Below are positions 1-13,200 of a stretch of 64,000 bases of DNA, in pieces. The notes beneath the pieces were generated by a model. It searched no databases and was not told where the DNA came from. It saw only the letters and a list, made by a program, of their open reading frames with translations. Every line of letters starts with the position of its first letter. Position 1 is the stretch's first letter. Source of the DNA: Hydractinia symbiolongicarpus (lineage: Eukaryota > Cnidaria > Hydrozoa > Anthoathecata > Hydractiniidae); the NCBI RefSeq assembly GCF_029227915.1, contig NC_079877.1, forward strand, positions 22,593,851-22,657,850, read 5' to 3'. The position numbers were made by a program, and so were the translations under genes.

Positions 1-1245
1 AGTATATACTTTTGAAAAAAATGTTGAAAGAGTCTAGAGTGTCGCATAAAAATGTCGAAATAATCTAATGTCTAGGAAAATAAATTAAATATCTTTAGAA
101 AAATACAAGAATAAACCTTTCCTGAATTTAGTTCAATTAAAGACTGTAGCTTTGTCTTAACGAGAAAATAATGCCACACAAACTAATTTGTCATAAAAAA
201 CACATTTACAAAATGAATTTCAGGAAAGATTTATTTATTTATTTATTAATTGAAGATCACGGTGGATAGCACTGCTGGCATTTTCATGCGTGTTTCTTTG
301 AATGCATTTGAGTCATGCTTTCTCATTTGTCTTAACATTCAGTCTTTGCAAAAATATTGGTTTAAATTCTTTCCGTTCTTGCTACACTGTTTCCTGCGTT
401 TTGCTAAAAAAAAATAAAAGAAGGTTATTTCGAGGTGCAAACCACACCGTGTCACTTCCTTATCATTTATGGCCATAGTTCAAATTTCAACTTGCATCTA
501 TGGGTTGCAATTTGATGTACTAGAAAGATATATCTCCCCCAAAATCTGGACCCATGCACATCACAAACAGGTATATATGGAGATGTTATCCAACAACAAA
601 AATGATACTAAACAACACAAAAAAGAAAAAAGAAAAAAAAAGAAAAAGAAAAAGTATTTTATTTCATCTTTAAAGTATCATAAAACAAAAAAAATTTAAA
701 TTCTTATATAAAATTATGATTTTACTTTTTTATCTGTGGAGTGAAATTTGTTTGAGAAATTTTTTAAATCTAACCTATACAAACTAACATGTTTGCTATG
801 AAATAATACAAATCACTTTGTGTGATTTTGTAACCTGCAACATGTAGTGTTGTAGTGTAGGAAGCTTGCACTATATCTTGATCTACTTTATGCTAAGTGA
901 TGAAGCTTGACACACTTGCAACAAACAAGCAAAAATTACATTTTTTTTTCATTTTAACCATGAATATTCTAATTTTTTTGGCAAAAAATATCCTTTTTTC
1001 CTTATTTCCTATATCCTTTTAAAAGAAGAAGGTAAGCCATTTTCCCTATTTTACAATATTTTTTAAATCTTTGTGTTTTTATGCTATGATTTTGCCTCTT
1101 GTTCGATATGTAGGTTGGTTTACAAAACCAAATTTGTAAGTCAATCTTTAGGGACCTATGATTATACTCAAACAAAAGTGCAGAAATATGGATGCTTGCT
1201 TTAATTTTATGTATCAAAATTACAGTTATAAAGTATGTAAATATC
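1..1245. other. 3' flank / probable 3' UTR of the NCAM-like gene, no coding seen
   Basis: AT-rich sequence beyond the stop codon of the minus-strand adhesion gene. It holds short homopolymer runs and a TTTA microsatellite at about 230-247. On the minus strand an AATAAA signal reads at about 655-660, a possible poly(A) site for the neighbouring gene. The open frames here are short, Lys- or Ile-rich and show no domain; I regard them as chance. Confidence 0.5.
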
Positions 1246-4200
1246 TTACGGTTTCATTTCCTCCATTTCCTCTTCGTCTCTATCAGCAGGTGCATACTTC
1301 TTTCCCTTAGTCGCACAAAACGTTTCAAAACAACAATGAGAGAAACCACAGTTATTAAAAAAACAACAAAACAAATCCACCACCACTAAGATGACTAATA
1401 TGATGCAGATGATTATACCAGCCACAGCAGCGTTACCAAGTCCACCGTCTTTCTTTTCAACTGGAGAAGGTGCTACTGTTGGAGCTAAAGGGATGTAATT
1501 TTACTAGATTCTTATAAATTTTACAAAACAATTAGTTGGTTAGTAACAACCCAATAGGATTAAGCCTACCTTAGTGCTAAAAATAATGACAGGTTAATGG
1601 TTACTGACCACCGAACTTTGACATTTGACCATCAGGATACAAAAGCAAACAGCCAAATTGATCAGCAACTTACCGTGCTTTTCCCAAGCACAAAGATGCT
1701 TCCAAACGAAGAAACATTATTTTTTAAGAGCGTAGTAGTTAAAGTGCTTTACACGACAAAGCACAAGGCCTATAACTACAAAAACTCTTGCGTTAAACTC
1801 AAAATTTACAACAACTTTATCTGGATCATAGTTTTCATATCAATTGTGGGTATATTAAATTGTATTTGATTAATATGTTTTTTCTACCATAGTAAGATTA
1901 AACATTCTTTCTTTTTATCTATTATCAGTTCACAGAGGAGTGTATTGGTTTAGCATTTTTGCTATTGTTGTTTTCTGTCTGACAAAATAGGCAATTTTTC
2001 GTCTACCGTTGTTTTTAATCACCAATAAATCCAACACAGAAACAACAATGGATGCCACTCTCACAGAAGGAAGGATATATTTTGATATTTAAATTGTTTT
2101 ATATCGTTAGAAATTAAACAAGCTGCTAACTAGTTAGAATTTGTTGTCAGGACAAAATGATCTTTATAAGATAAATTTTCTGCGTCTGTGTTTCCTCAGT
2201 GTTACAATAAAATTCTTTTAAATTTACAACCTTTTGCAAGCAAGACTTTTTCTACAGATTGTCAGGATGAGCCGTCATTAAGAAGCCGCACATTCATCAT
2301 AAAAAGAAAATGCCCTGGGAACGAAGTTGATTCAAATTTCACTGGGGACGAGTGTTAAAAGCGGAAAGTTTATTTCTTTTACAAATAGAGTTATGTTACA
2401 TTTTAAAAAAATGTTTGCAAAGATTGCTTTTACTAAGCATATCTTGAAAATAGATGGGGAGGAGATTAGCATTTAAGTTAAAGTAAATTATATACATTCA
2501 GATAATTATTTTTCTTTGAAGCAGTTGCAAATTTAGGTTTACAAATGGGTTTAATACTGCCGGTTATTTTGCAATTTTTCCCTGCGATAATTTTGTTTGT
2601 TTTTTGACTGCTGATTGACTAGGTTTTTTTAATTCTGGCTGGTCGTCATTACCACTAACAAAAAAACATTTATTTTACCTGCTGGCGTCCTGATGGTATA
2701 GTTTGTAGCTTCACCAACCACACCTTGATTCGTAGCTGTTACAGTTATCAAATACAAAGTGTTAGGTTTAAGACCTTTCAATTCATATGCAGAGTCTCTA
2801 CTCTCATAATTATTACTATAGCATTCTTTAGTGATCACTCCAGAAGTGTTTACCATTGCACAATAATCTAACTTGTAAAGCAAAATTCCAGGATTTTTTA
2901 TGTTACTTGGTGCTACCCATTTTATTTCAATTGAGTGAGCATTTAATGACACTGCATCAAATCCAGTAACTGCAATTGGTTTAACTAGAAAATAAAATTA
3001 AACTTAATATGAAATTGTTGCTGCAAATTTATGTATAAAATATGACGCAGTAATAGGGTTAGTTGATTAGTAAAAATAAAAAACAGTAAAGGTGTGATCA
3101 TTAAAGGGTTTTGGGTTCTAGTTACTAAGCATGCCACAATACTAAAAACTTGGTAAAAAGGTTATAAAAATAAAAGTTAGTAATAAACAAAACATATTAT
3201 AATTCTCACTTATATCTGAAGTTCTAAAAATTTCAGGTTTCGATGCATTTCCTTCACCAGCCATATTAACTGTAGCAACTGTAAGACTGTAATATGTGCT
3301 ACGACGAAGGTTTTTTATAGTAGCAGCAGTCTTTGTGGTTTCCATAGTTTTCGTGTTATTGACATAAATCACATATTTCTCAGCACCCTTAACTGGCTTC
3401 CACGTTAAATCAATATATTTAAGACCAGATTCCCCATCCTGTGATAATGCTGTCGGAGCCTCAAGTTTTACTGAAATTGGGTTAGTAATTAGTCGTGCGT
3501 GACATGCATGATTAATTAATAATAACAAATATTAGGTTGTCACGTACAGAAAAACTTAGTTGCTTAGCTTAAATCAGGGTTACATGTACCATAGAAGTAT
3601 AAAAGGACAGGAGATACAACTTGTGAATCATTTATTCAATTCTTCCAAATTTCTATTAAAAGTGGTGTCCTTTAAAACTATGAAAAGTTCACTGCTATGC
3701 TCAAGTTTATTTATACATTATTTAAAAGTCATTCAAATACATATTCCTTGAAGACTACTTCAAAATTGCTTTTGAATTTTATTAACCAATAAACATGTTA
3801 ACATATTTAAAGCAGGGAAAAAATCTGTATTCTTAAGAATCTCAAAAACTTGCTTAAAATATATGAAGTTTAGACGCCATTGTAACCATGCCACAATTAA
3901 CGTGTAGAAGAACGTGTCTGAAAATTTTAAGTCAATCCACTGATGTTTGAGTTTATATTCCTTTATTTATGAATTATTCTTAAACAAAATTTCTGTAAAT
4001 AACACAGGGAAGAGCCATTACGAATGTTTTGATTTGCTGAATAATTTTTTTGTTTATTTCTGTTTTGTTTAGTTGAGATCTCTCATCACAAGAAAAGCAT
4101 GATTTTAAAAAAGTATCAAAATTAAATTTTCTGGTAATTCTCAATCTTTTTATCTTGAATTAAAAATATTCTGTCTATAAATTATTTTTCTTAAATTTAG

Positions 4201-7200
4201 CGCTATAATCTATAATCTACAAACATCCCCACAACACTTGCCGACCCCCTGCACACAAATTGATTAAATTGATTCACAGTAGATTCGAATTGGCAAATCA
4301 CAAATCCCACAGGTAAATTTAAAGCTGAGTAAGCTTTCTTTGAATGCAGCACCTATTTTTGCATCACTCATGATTTCAATAGGTGTAAAGATGATGTCCT
4401 CTTCTTTTATACCTCCATGCATGTACTGAGGCCAATTAGAGAATGAAAGTTTTTTTAAAACAAATTACTTTTGTAGCACTCATTAGTACCTGCAGCAGCG
4501 GCAAAGCCAGATAAACTAGTTCATACAGTAATTTAATTGACAATTTTTGTATTTTTTGGACATTTAAACCATGCCTTTCTAATTAGTCATAGTTAAAACT
4601 AACAATTTGTCTTTTTCTTTTGTATAGATAATGCTGAGATCTTTAGGGAGATGCTAAATATAAATCTTAGGGACCAGTTGTATTTATAAACCCATGTTAC
4701 ACAAGGAACGTCTTCCAAATTATCCTTAACACCATATGTGTAGAACCATATTTTCAACAACATACCAATCCATAAAAAAGGTCTGTTAAACAAGTAACAA
4801 GTGTTACTATTTTAGTGAAATAAACATGTCCAATACAGTTTTGAATTTTATTCTTAAGAAATGATCAAAAGGAAGTTTCTTTTTACATATCTTTGGAGAA
4901 AGATGTAAAAGGATATATTTTGATTGGAAATGATTTCGCAAGATTTCAAGGTAGCAAATAATAATTAAAAGAACTTACAAACTTCAACAATTTTAATTCT
5001 TTTACTTGCATTACCATGTGGATTGGTAGCAATACATAAATATTCACCAAAATCAGATTTTACTGCAGATTTCACTTCATAAACTGCGGTTACAATACCA
5101 TCTTTTTTCGTTGAATTTGTATCCATAACCGTTCCATTTTTACTGAATGTTACCTTAGGGTCTGGATTGCTTGTTGCTGAACATTCAATGACAAACTTTA
5201 ACCCAACTGCAGATTTGAGTGTCGCCGTTGTTGCATCTTTATCTATAGCAGGACGAGCTAAAAACAGCAAAACAGATAATTAAAAACAAAACAAAAAAAA
5301 ACATAAAAAATTAAAATCTACAAAAGAATTCTAGATAAGATTTAGGATTCATAGAGGACAGAAAGAAAGAAGCTTTACTTAAAACATCCATTTCCATCGA
5401 CTTGGTAACAGCCATTGATGCCCCCTTTGCAGTAGTAGCACCATTATCTGCAGTACACATGTATTTTCCTTTATCAGAAACAGCAACACGGTTGATTGTT
5501 AACACAGCTCTTCCTTTCCCAGACTATATTAACAAAAATCAAAATTAAGGGTGATATATAATCTTATCTCTTAACAAATATTAGAGTGTCAAGGTCTGAG
5601 TCAGATATATAAAACTGAAAAATTAATGTAACAAAAAATGGTCTTCTACTTTGTTGGTTAACATGTCAAAAAAACAAACAAAACTCATAGCCTTGATTCA
5701 TCACAAAATGGAATAGTGAATGCAGAGATTAAAATAGCGGCCGGTCAACGGTCACTGAGCACCGAATTTTGTTAATTGATCGTCAGAATTATGTTACGAG
5801 CGGTCAGACTGACTAAAAAAATATTATTTATCTACCATTAAGAATAAATAATAATCAAATATCCTGCTTTACATTTATTTTCCATTGATTCATATACATT
5901 TCTTTTGATTTTTCGTCTTTTGTTTTAGTGTAGCTAGCTAGCTAAAATGCTGCTATTGGGACTACAAATGAAAGGCTTCGCCGTTAGCCGTTTGTTATTT
6001 TTTGATAGAGAGAAAAGAATGAACCTCATACCCTGGGCTTTTTTAATTTTCTTACATCTGGATATATTAAATTTCGGGATTGAAAACGTTAAGCAAAGAA
6101 TCGCATGTATTTTTTGACAACAACAAAATTTGATTTAACTGGCCATTTTGAATCTCCGATGTTCAGTTTGACTGGCAATGGTAAAATATTTATTTCAGGC
6201 GCTGAATTTATAGAAGTGAAGTTTTAAAATTGATAATACTAAAACCAGTGTAATCACTTACTGCTGCTTTGGCACTAGATGCTTTTGTAATGGATACAGT
6301 TGGAACCGGGCGACCAGTTGCTTCACATGAGATATTTACTGGGGTATCTATTACTTGAGATGTGTCATTAAAAACTGAGGAGATAGCAGCAGGAGCTAAA
6401 TGAAAGAAAACATCATACTTGATTAAGTGTAATTAAACTGATTTTTTTCTAAAAAGTTTTTCTGGTTATTAGAAACAATAGTTTTTATAATAATAAACTA
6501 CACTCCACAAAATAATTAACATCTGCTTAAAGTTTAGGTTGCAGGCCTTGAATTTTAAGTATCCCTGGAAACAAGATTTTAGTTCATTCTTTTATCACAG
6601 ACAAAAACAGTCATTTTTCCATATCACAAGAAGAACAGGTCCTGACAAAAATCATTACTAATGTACATTATTTCATTGGTTCAGGAGCTGCAAAATTCTG
6701 GGTACCCAACTTGAATGAGAATACATGGTACTGCTACAATGAAAAAAAAAGATTAAAAAAAAATCAAACAGGAGTTATCAGATCTTAATATCCCCATCAA
6801 TATGGTAACGTCCTAGAAGTGAAACTTTATTCTTTGAGGACAATTGTTATTAAAGTAACAGAAACTTGGTTTCCAGACAAAAGTGCCTGTAGAATCTGTG
6901 TGTATTATAAAACAATTGTTAAAATGAAATTTTAAGGGCTTTGCTGGTAAGAACATAATTATTCAAGTTAGTGCAAGAAGCCAGGTGAAAAAATTGATAT
7001 GTATGAACTTACTTATAACTTGAGTAATAACAACTGTCACAGATCCTTCACCGAAGTCATTTGTGATAGAACATGTGTAATTTCCTTCATTGTCACGTGT
7101 GACAGAAGTGAGATTCAAACCAGACACTTGCACTTCATCTGTAAGTTCTTTGTCACCATCTTTGCCAGAGAATGTCCACTTTGAAAGACCACTTGCATCA

Positions 7201-10200
7201 TTCCAAGTACATGGAATAAAAAGGTCTTGATATTCTGTGCTGGTGTATGTTTCTTTTGGAGAGTCTTTGATGGTTGGCACATCTTAAAATCATCAAACAA
7301 AGATTTGCAGCCAATCGTACATTACACATTTTGTGAGATACATCAAGCGTTAACATTAATGGAAGGAAAAGTTTTATTTTTAGAAATTATTGCTAATAGC
7401 TTTTGTTAAATTCCCTGATACAGATACGAGAAAAATAAAAAGAACGAAAGAAGTTATTTGCAGGTAAGGCAACAGAACAATTAATTTAATAAAAATTACC
7501 AAATTGATATTATTTTGTTAAGGCCTGAATAGACGGAACAATTTTGTAGATCAATTTTCAAAAAATATTATTTGTCAGAATATCGTTGAAAAAAATACCT
7601 CCTGTAAAAATTTTAGGTCAATAATTATTCAATTCTTAAATTGATTTATTACTTTTGTATACATACACACTACAATATAAAGAACAATGTGAATTTAATT
7701 TATCATAAAATCAGGCAAGAGTGACAACGAAAATGAAACAATTTTGTGCTCTGTAATCTTTTCAAGCAGTTTTTCACATGAAATAAATGTTGGCAGATCT
7801 TGATACGATCTAAACGTACTTAATAAACTCTCTTTTATGTGCACAAAAAGATTTAAAATGAACGAAATACTGAGTGTGAGTTTCAAAAAACGTGAGCAGC
7901 TGGTGGCTACCTTTGAAATAATATTGCTCTGACAAAAAATTGAATAAAATCAAACCAGTTTGGTATTATCGTTCAATTATTTTTCATTGATATATACACA
8001 ACAATTTTTAAGACTAATTTTACTTGAATATTTTAATTTTAAAATTTATCTGCAAAATTGTTCGGTCTATTCAAGCCTTTGGGTTGAAGGATAATATGAC
8101 TAATATCAATATAAAAATAAAATTAATAAAGGTTGGTAATACCAATCTACTATGTAAACAAAAACATTTACAAAAATCAAAAACCATGGTTTTTATTCTA
8201 AAATTATTATTTAAAAGTTAACCTTACTTCCAACTCCGACAGATGTGTTTTGCCTTGGTTCTCCATGAGCTTCCGTAGGTGCACCAACAGTATATAAACC
8301 ACCATCTTCAGCAGTGACCTTTTTAATAATAAGCGACCCCCTGACATCAATTTTGTAACGCTCAGATCCTAAAACTGTTGCTACCATATTGCCTTCTTTA
8401 TCAAGAGATGCGATAAGAGTGGCAGCAACATCATTGTACTTGTACCAATTAATTTTTGTTCGGGGCATCATGAACACTTCAGCATTGACAGTACCCTCCC
8501 TACCAATCGTCAACTTTTGAAATTGTGCTATTGATGGTATTGTTGCTAGAAATAAAAAAAATATATTATTGCTTTTCAATTAAGAACAGAGTTTTTAAGT
8601 CCTGTTGCTGCCGCTTTAAATTTGACTGCAGTCAGCTCCAAATGTCATTTCAGCCATTATCACCAAGGGTCTTGAATAAAATGGTACCTTGGTATCCTTT
8701 TTGTAAGAATTTATACATGTTGTGACAAGACTGGAAAATTCTCAGAAAATGCTTTTTAAAGATATCCATTGAGAGAAATTGATTTAAAGGGAACCCGTGG
8801 CATAAAATAATGTTGGCCTTATATTATAGAGCTTAAAAAGTTGAAGTCTTTTTGAATTTTTTAAAAAGTATTTTTCGTTTTAAGATATTCACATTTAAAG
8901 AATTTCAGATTTAATGTTGCATAAATTATGATGTCATATTGAAGTATTTGCAAATTTTGACATTTTCTGTCATCAGTAATTTTAGATCTGTTAATGGATG
9001 TGAATTCAAACTTTATCAATGCATAGATATTTTAGAGGTGAATTAATTAACATAAAGTTTTTGCCAAAATGTGAGTAAATATATACAAGTTTAGTCAGAA
9101 AATGTTATTGCAAACCAAGTTACAGATCTCAAATTATTGGGTCACTGGATAAAATCTAAAATGATTATTACTCCCAGGATGCGTGTTTATTCGGTTTCTT
9201 AGAAAAGTATAATCATCGGGATTTTGAAAGCAACAAATTATACAATCATTATAATTGTTGCTTTCAATTAAAATGTTATTTAAATTGAGTAAAACATAAA
9301 AAGATTCTTTGGCATTAACGGAATATTATTTTCAGTAATAATTTTCATGATCCTTGGTAATGTTATCATTACTAGCTGCCGTTCAAAATTCCATAATTTA
9401 ATTTCAATATAAATATTGTTTGTTCATTCATATGACTACTAGTGGAACAAGTAGTCATAAATATTGTTTGTTAGTCACAGAATTAAATTAATGACTCGTG
9501 ACTTGACTAAAACTGGTTGATATCTGTGTGGAAATTCCAGGCTGTTATAACATGCTCCAGCTTGTACGGTATCATATCTCTCGCTCTGCTTATGTTCATC
9601 GGCTGAGATCACAATACAACATGGCGCTGCGAGTAGGATAAACACAAACGAACAAAAGAACAACAGAACTACAGAATCCAACAATACCTTCGACATCAAG
9701 TGTTTTGAACACAAAAAACCCATTTTGGATCTATCCGTAGACAGATATGCAGTCTTTAAAATGTGGAAATCACGATGGGAGGACTTTACGTTAAGAAAGA
9801 AATAACTAGCCGAACTAAATCTAACCCTCCAAAAAACGGAGGACATATGTTGTGCTCATGAGAAAGCTACATAAGGTGTGGAGTCCATGAAAACAAAGGC
9901 ATCCACTGAGCAGGTGGATTATATAAAACACACACACCCAACACATTACCCAGTAAAATCACCATACCAAACCCGCCAGAAAAATGACAAAAGGCCAAAT
10001 GGGAACATATGTAAGTTCTGTCTTAGGAAGCACCCTAAAAGAAGGGACAACTGTCCGGCATGGGGGAGGAAGTGTGCGGTTTCCGGCCTTAAAAACCACT
10101 TTAAGGACAGCGAAATATGTAAACGCAAAAACATTAATGATATAGAAGAGAAATTACCAGTTGGAGCATTGTTCTTAGGTGCAGTGCAGGACAAAGAAAA

Positions 10201-13200
10201 TGACTGTAACCAGCCAACACTGATATCGTGGGAAGTCGATATCCAAACTGCAACCAACGACCACATTTGTTTTAAACAATGGCTCTGGACAGAAGAACAC
10301 ACCACATCGTTCAAGGAAGTTGAACAACTTTTGACTTCACCACCAACATTAAAACCTTACAGCCAAATAAGCTGACCAAATTACAAGTTGATGCCAGCAA
10401 ACTTCATGGGATGACTGTCATATTGTACCAGCAACATGATAACGATTGGCACACAGTTACATGCGCATCAAGATATTTAACCAACACTGAGAAACGTTAC
10501 TTTCCGATAGAACTTGAAATGCAAGCAGTTACATGGGTTGCGAGAAAATGAACATATACTTGCAAGGATTACCCGATTTCATAGTCCAGACCTACAACAA
10601 ACCCCTCATCCTTATCATAATCCACAAACAACTGGTTGACCTCTCACCAAGAATCCAAGCATGCCCATGAAACAACTCAAATACAAATTCACAACTGAAT
10701 ATGTAAAAGGAACAACTCTATGTGATGCAGACACACTGTCTCGAGCACCAACAGAAACGGCATCGAAAAAGATGTACAAACCAACACTGATACCACCTCC
10801 CATATCTCATCAATCATCGGAACAATGCCAGCAACAACTGAAAAACTTGAAGAGATTCGCCATCATACTGCCACAGATGAATCATTGCAGCTTCTTCAAC
10901 AAACAATAACAGACAGATGGCCCTTAACAAGAACAGAATGTCATGAACTTGTGAAACCGTACTGGGACAGCCGTTTTGATCTTACAGCTGTCTATGGTTT
11001 ATTACTTAAAGGAAACCGCATAGTCATTCCACAAATTACACAGTGACATCCTCCGAAGAATCCACACAGGTCACTTTGGCATGGAAAGATCAAAAGAGCA
11101 TGTCAAAGCTGCTACTGGCCAGGAATTAATGGCCAAATAGAGCAAATGGTAAGCAGATGCGAGACTTGCTTACGCTTCACTGCTGCAAAACAACATCATG
11201 AATTGCAGCCACCACCAATGCCAACAAAACCATGGGAAAAAATTGGAACTGACATTTCACCTACTTGTAAAACATATATAGTGATCACAGACTACCTTAC
11301 TCTGTATCAAGTGTACTTACTACATACTCCAACAGTCTCTATTGTACTCCTACAGAAGTAGTATCAGACAATGGTCCACAATTCAAAACGAGATACTTCA
11401 ACAAATTTGCGAAAGATTGGGAATTCAAATACACTACGTCAATTCCACACTACCCTCGCTCAAACGGACCAGCGGAGTCATCTGCTAAGACAGTCAAACG
11501 TATGATGAAAAAATGCTTCCGAGTAAAGGAAGACATAAAAAAGGGACTACTCAAACTTCGAAACAGACCGCTCAGCAATGGAAAAAGCCCAGCCGAGATA
11601 GTCATGGGACAACAATTACAAAAAGTTTCACCTTTACACTGCAACATTGGTGATAGCAGGAAAAAGTGACATTGTCAGTGAGAGACTCACACAGAAAAAG
11701 CACCATGACAACAACCACCCAGTTACCACACTGGAAACTTTCAAAGTGTATCAGAATGTCGCAGCATCACATCACAAAGGAATGGTTCCCCCGAGGACGA
11801 ATAGAAGAAAAAGTTGCACCACGATCATACAATGTTAAACTTACGAACGGAATGTTATATTTGGTGATTAGATTTTATATGTACTTATTTTATGTTATTT
11901 ATATATATATGTATGTATTCGGAAGGGGAGATGTTATATCCAACATGCTCTTGCTTGTACGGTATTATATCTCCTGGTCTGCTTATGGTCATTGGCTGAG
12001 ATCACAATACAATACAGGCCATGAACATTGCTGAAACTTTTACAACGCTTGTTCACCACGTCAAAATGGCAACCCCTGTGCATTGTGCAGGGGCGAAGAA
12101 ATTTTGTTACATTACATTTTTTCGTAACTTTATATTTTCGAAATGCTTGCCCAAACAAGATTATCAAAACTTGTGGTGTGCAATTTATGGCGTAGATGTT
12201 TTTTTTTATTATTAATCTTGAATGCAGCACTTGAACTCTAACAAACATTTTAATATATGGCCTTATAGTATGTCTATAAGTGGATATTGAATTCACATGC
12301 TTCATCTTTATCTGGGTTATATAACAGCCTCACAGTTTCTTTGAAATCGGATTATTATAGAATATACAAATACAAACCTATAATTTCCAGTTCTGCTTCA
12401 TCATCACCAGCTGAGTCTCTGCAAATATATTTCCCAAAATCTTCCTCCTTAATTGATTTAAAAGTTAGGGTATGTACAGTACCACTTGATGAGACAGTTA
12501 TACTTTCAGTGGTTTCAATTTTGCTTCCATCTTTTTTGAAGTAAAATCCACTGAATTCACCAGTAGATTCACATCGCATTTCGAGATTTTTGCCATATGT
12601 AGGGGAATAATACTTAAACCTTGATGTCCATTTTGCAGCATCTAGAATCCAGAAAATAACAATTTATATATCTACACTAAACCACAGTATGAATAGCTCA
12701 TTAATGTTAAAGGTAGTTAAACCTACAAGATGTAAATTTCAGTTATTATTTGGGCAAATACAATAGGAATAAATGGTACTTTAAGATAACCAGCATTTAT
12801 TAATAAAAATACCTAAAGCAAAAACACACAAGCATTAGCATCACAGTCCAAAATATAAGTTTTATATACACCAACATAAAATTCCTCAAATGCCCAAAAT
12901 CTTTATCCATCTTAAAAACTACATTTCTATTGAAATTTCACCCCTTACTGGCCTAAAATTTTTAAAACTTATTAAAACATAGCTATATTATGACTATACT
13001 TCGACATTTGTTTTGTTCTTTTATTGCAATTAAAATAAACAAGCTTTATTTTTTCTGATTTAACTTCAATAATGACATTGCAATTGAATAGATATCTCTA
13101 CATAGACTGACATCTTTATTAATGCTGCACAATACCCAAAGAACTAAAATAACGATTATTGTTGTATATATAAAGTATAAATGTTGTATTTGTCATTTAC

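Larger units (their letters stand above)
9541..12020 (+). mobile_element. Decayed, internally deleted Gypsy-type LTR retrotransposon
   Basis: Lies in the intron between the Ig1 and Ig2 exons, antisense to the host gene. Related sequences sit at both ends: about 9541-9631 and 11934-12020 share TGTTAT, ACATGCTC, TTGTACGGTAT and GGCTGAGATCACAATACAA, as expected of LTR remnants. Beyond about 90 bases the two ends diverge, so full LTR length cannot be given. Inside, in order, are a gag-like zinc-knuckle fragment, the tail of reverse transcriptase, RNase H and integrase fragments; protease and most of RT are missing. Many stops and frameshifts show it is dead. Confidence 0.75.

Noticed and set aside
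469-699. Lys-rich 76-residue open frame at the left end
   Set aside because: Ends in a poly-Lys run from an AAAAG-rich tract; no splice context or domain.
10661-11046. Short plus-strand frames as independent genes
   Set aside because: They are pieces of the decayed LTR-element pol region in different frames.
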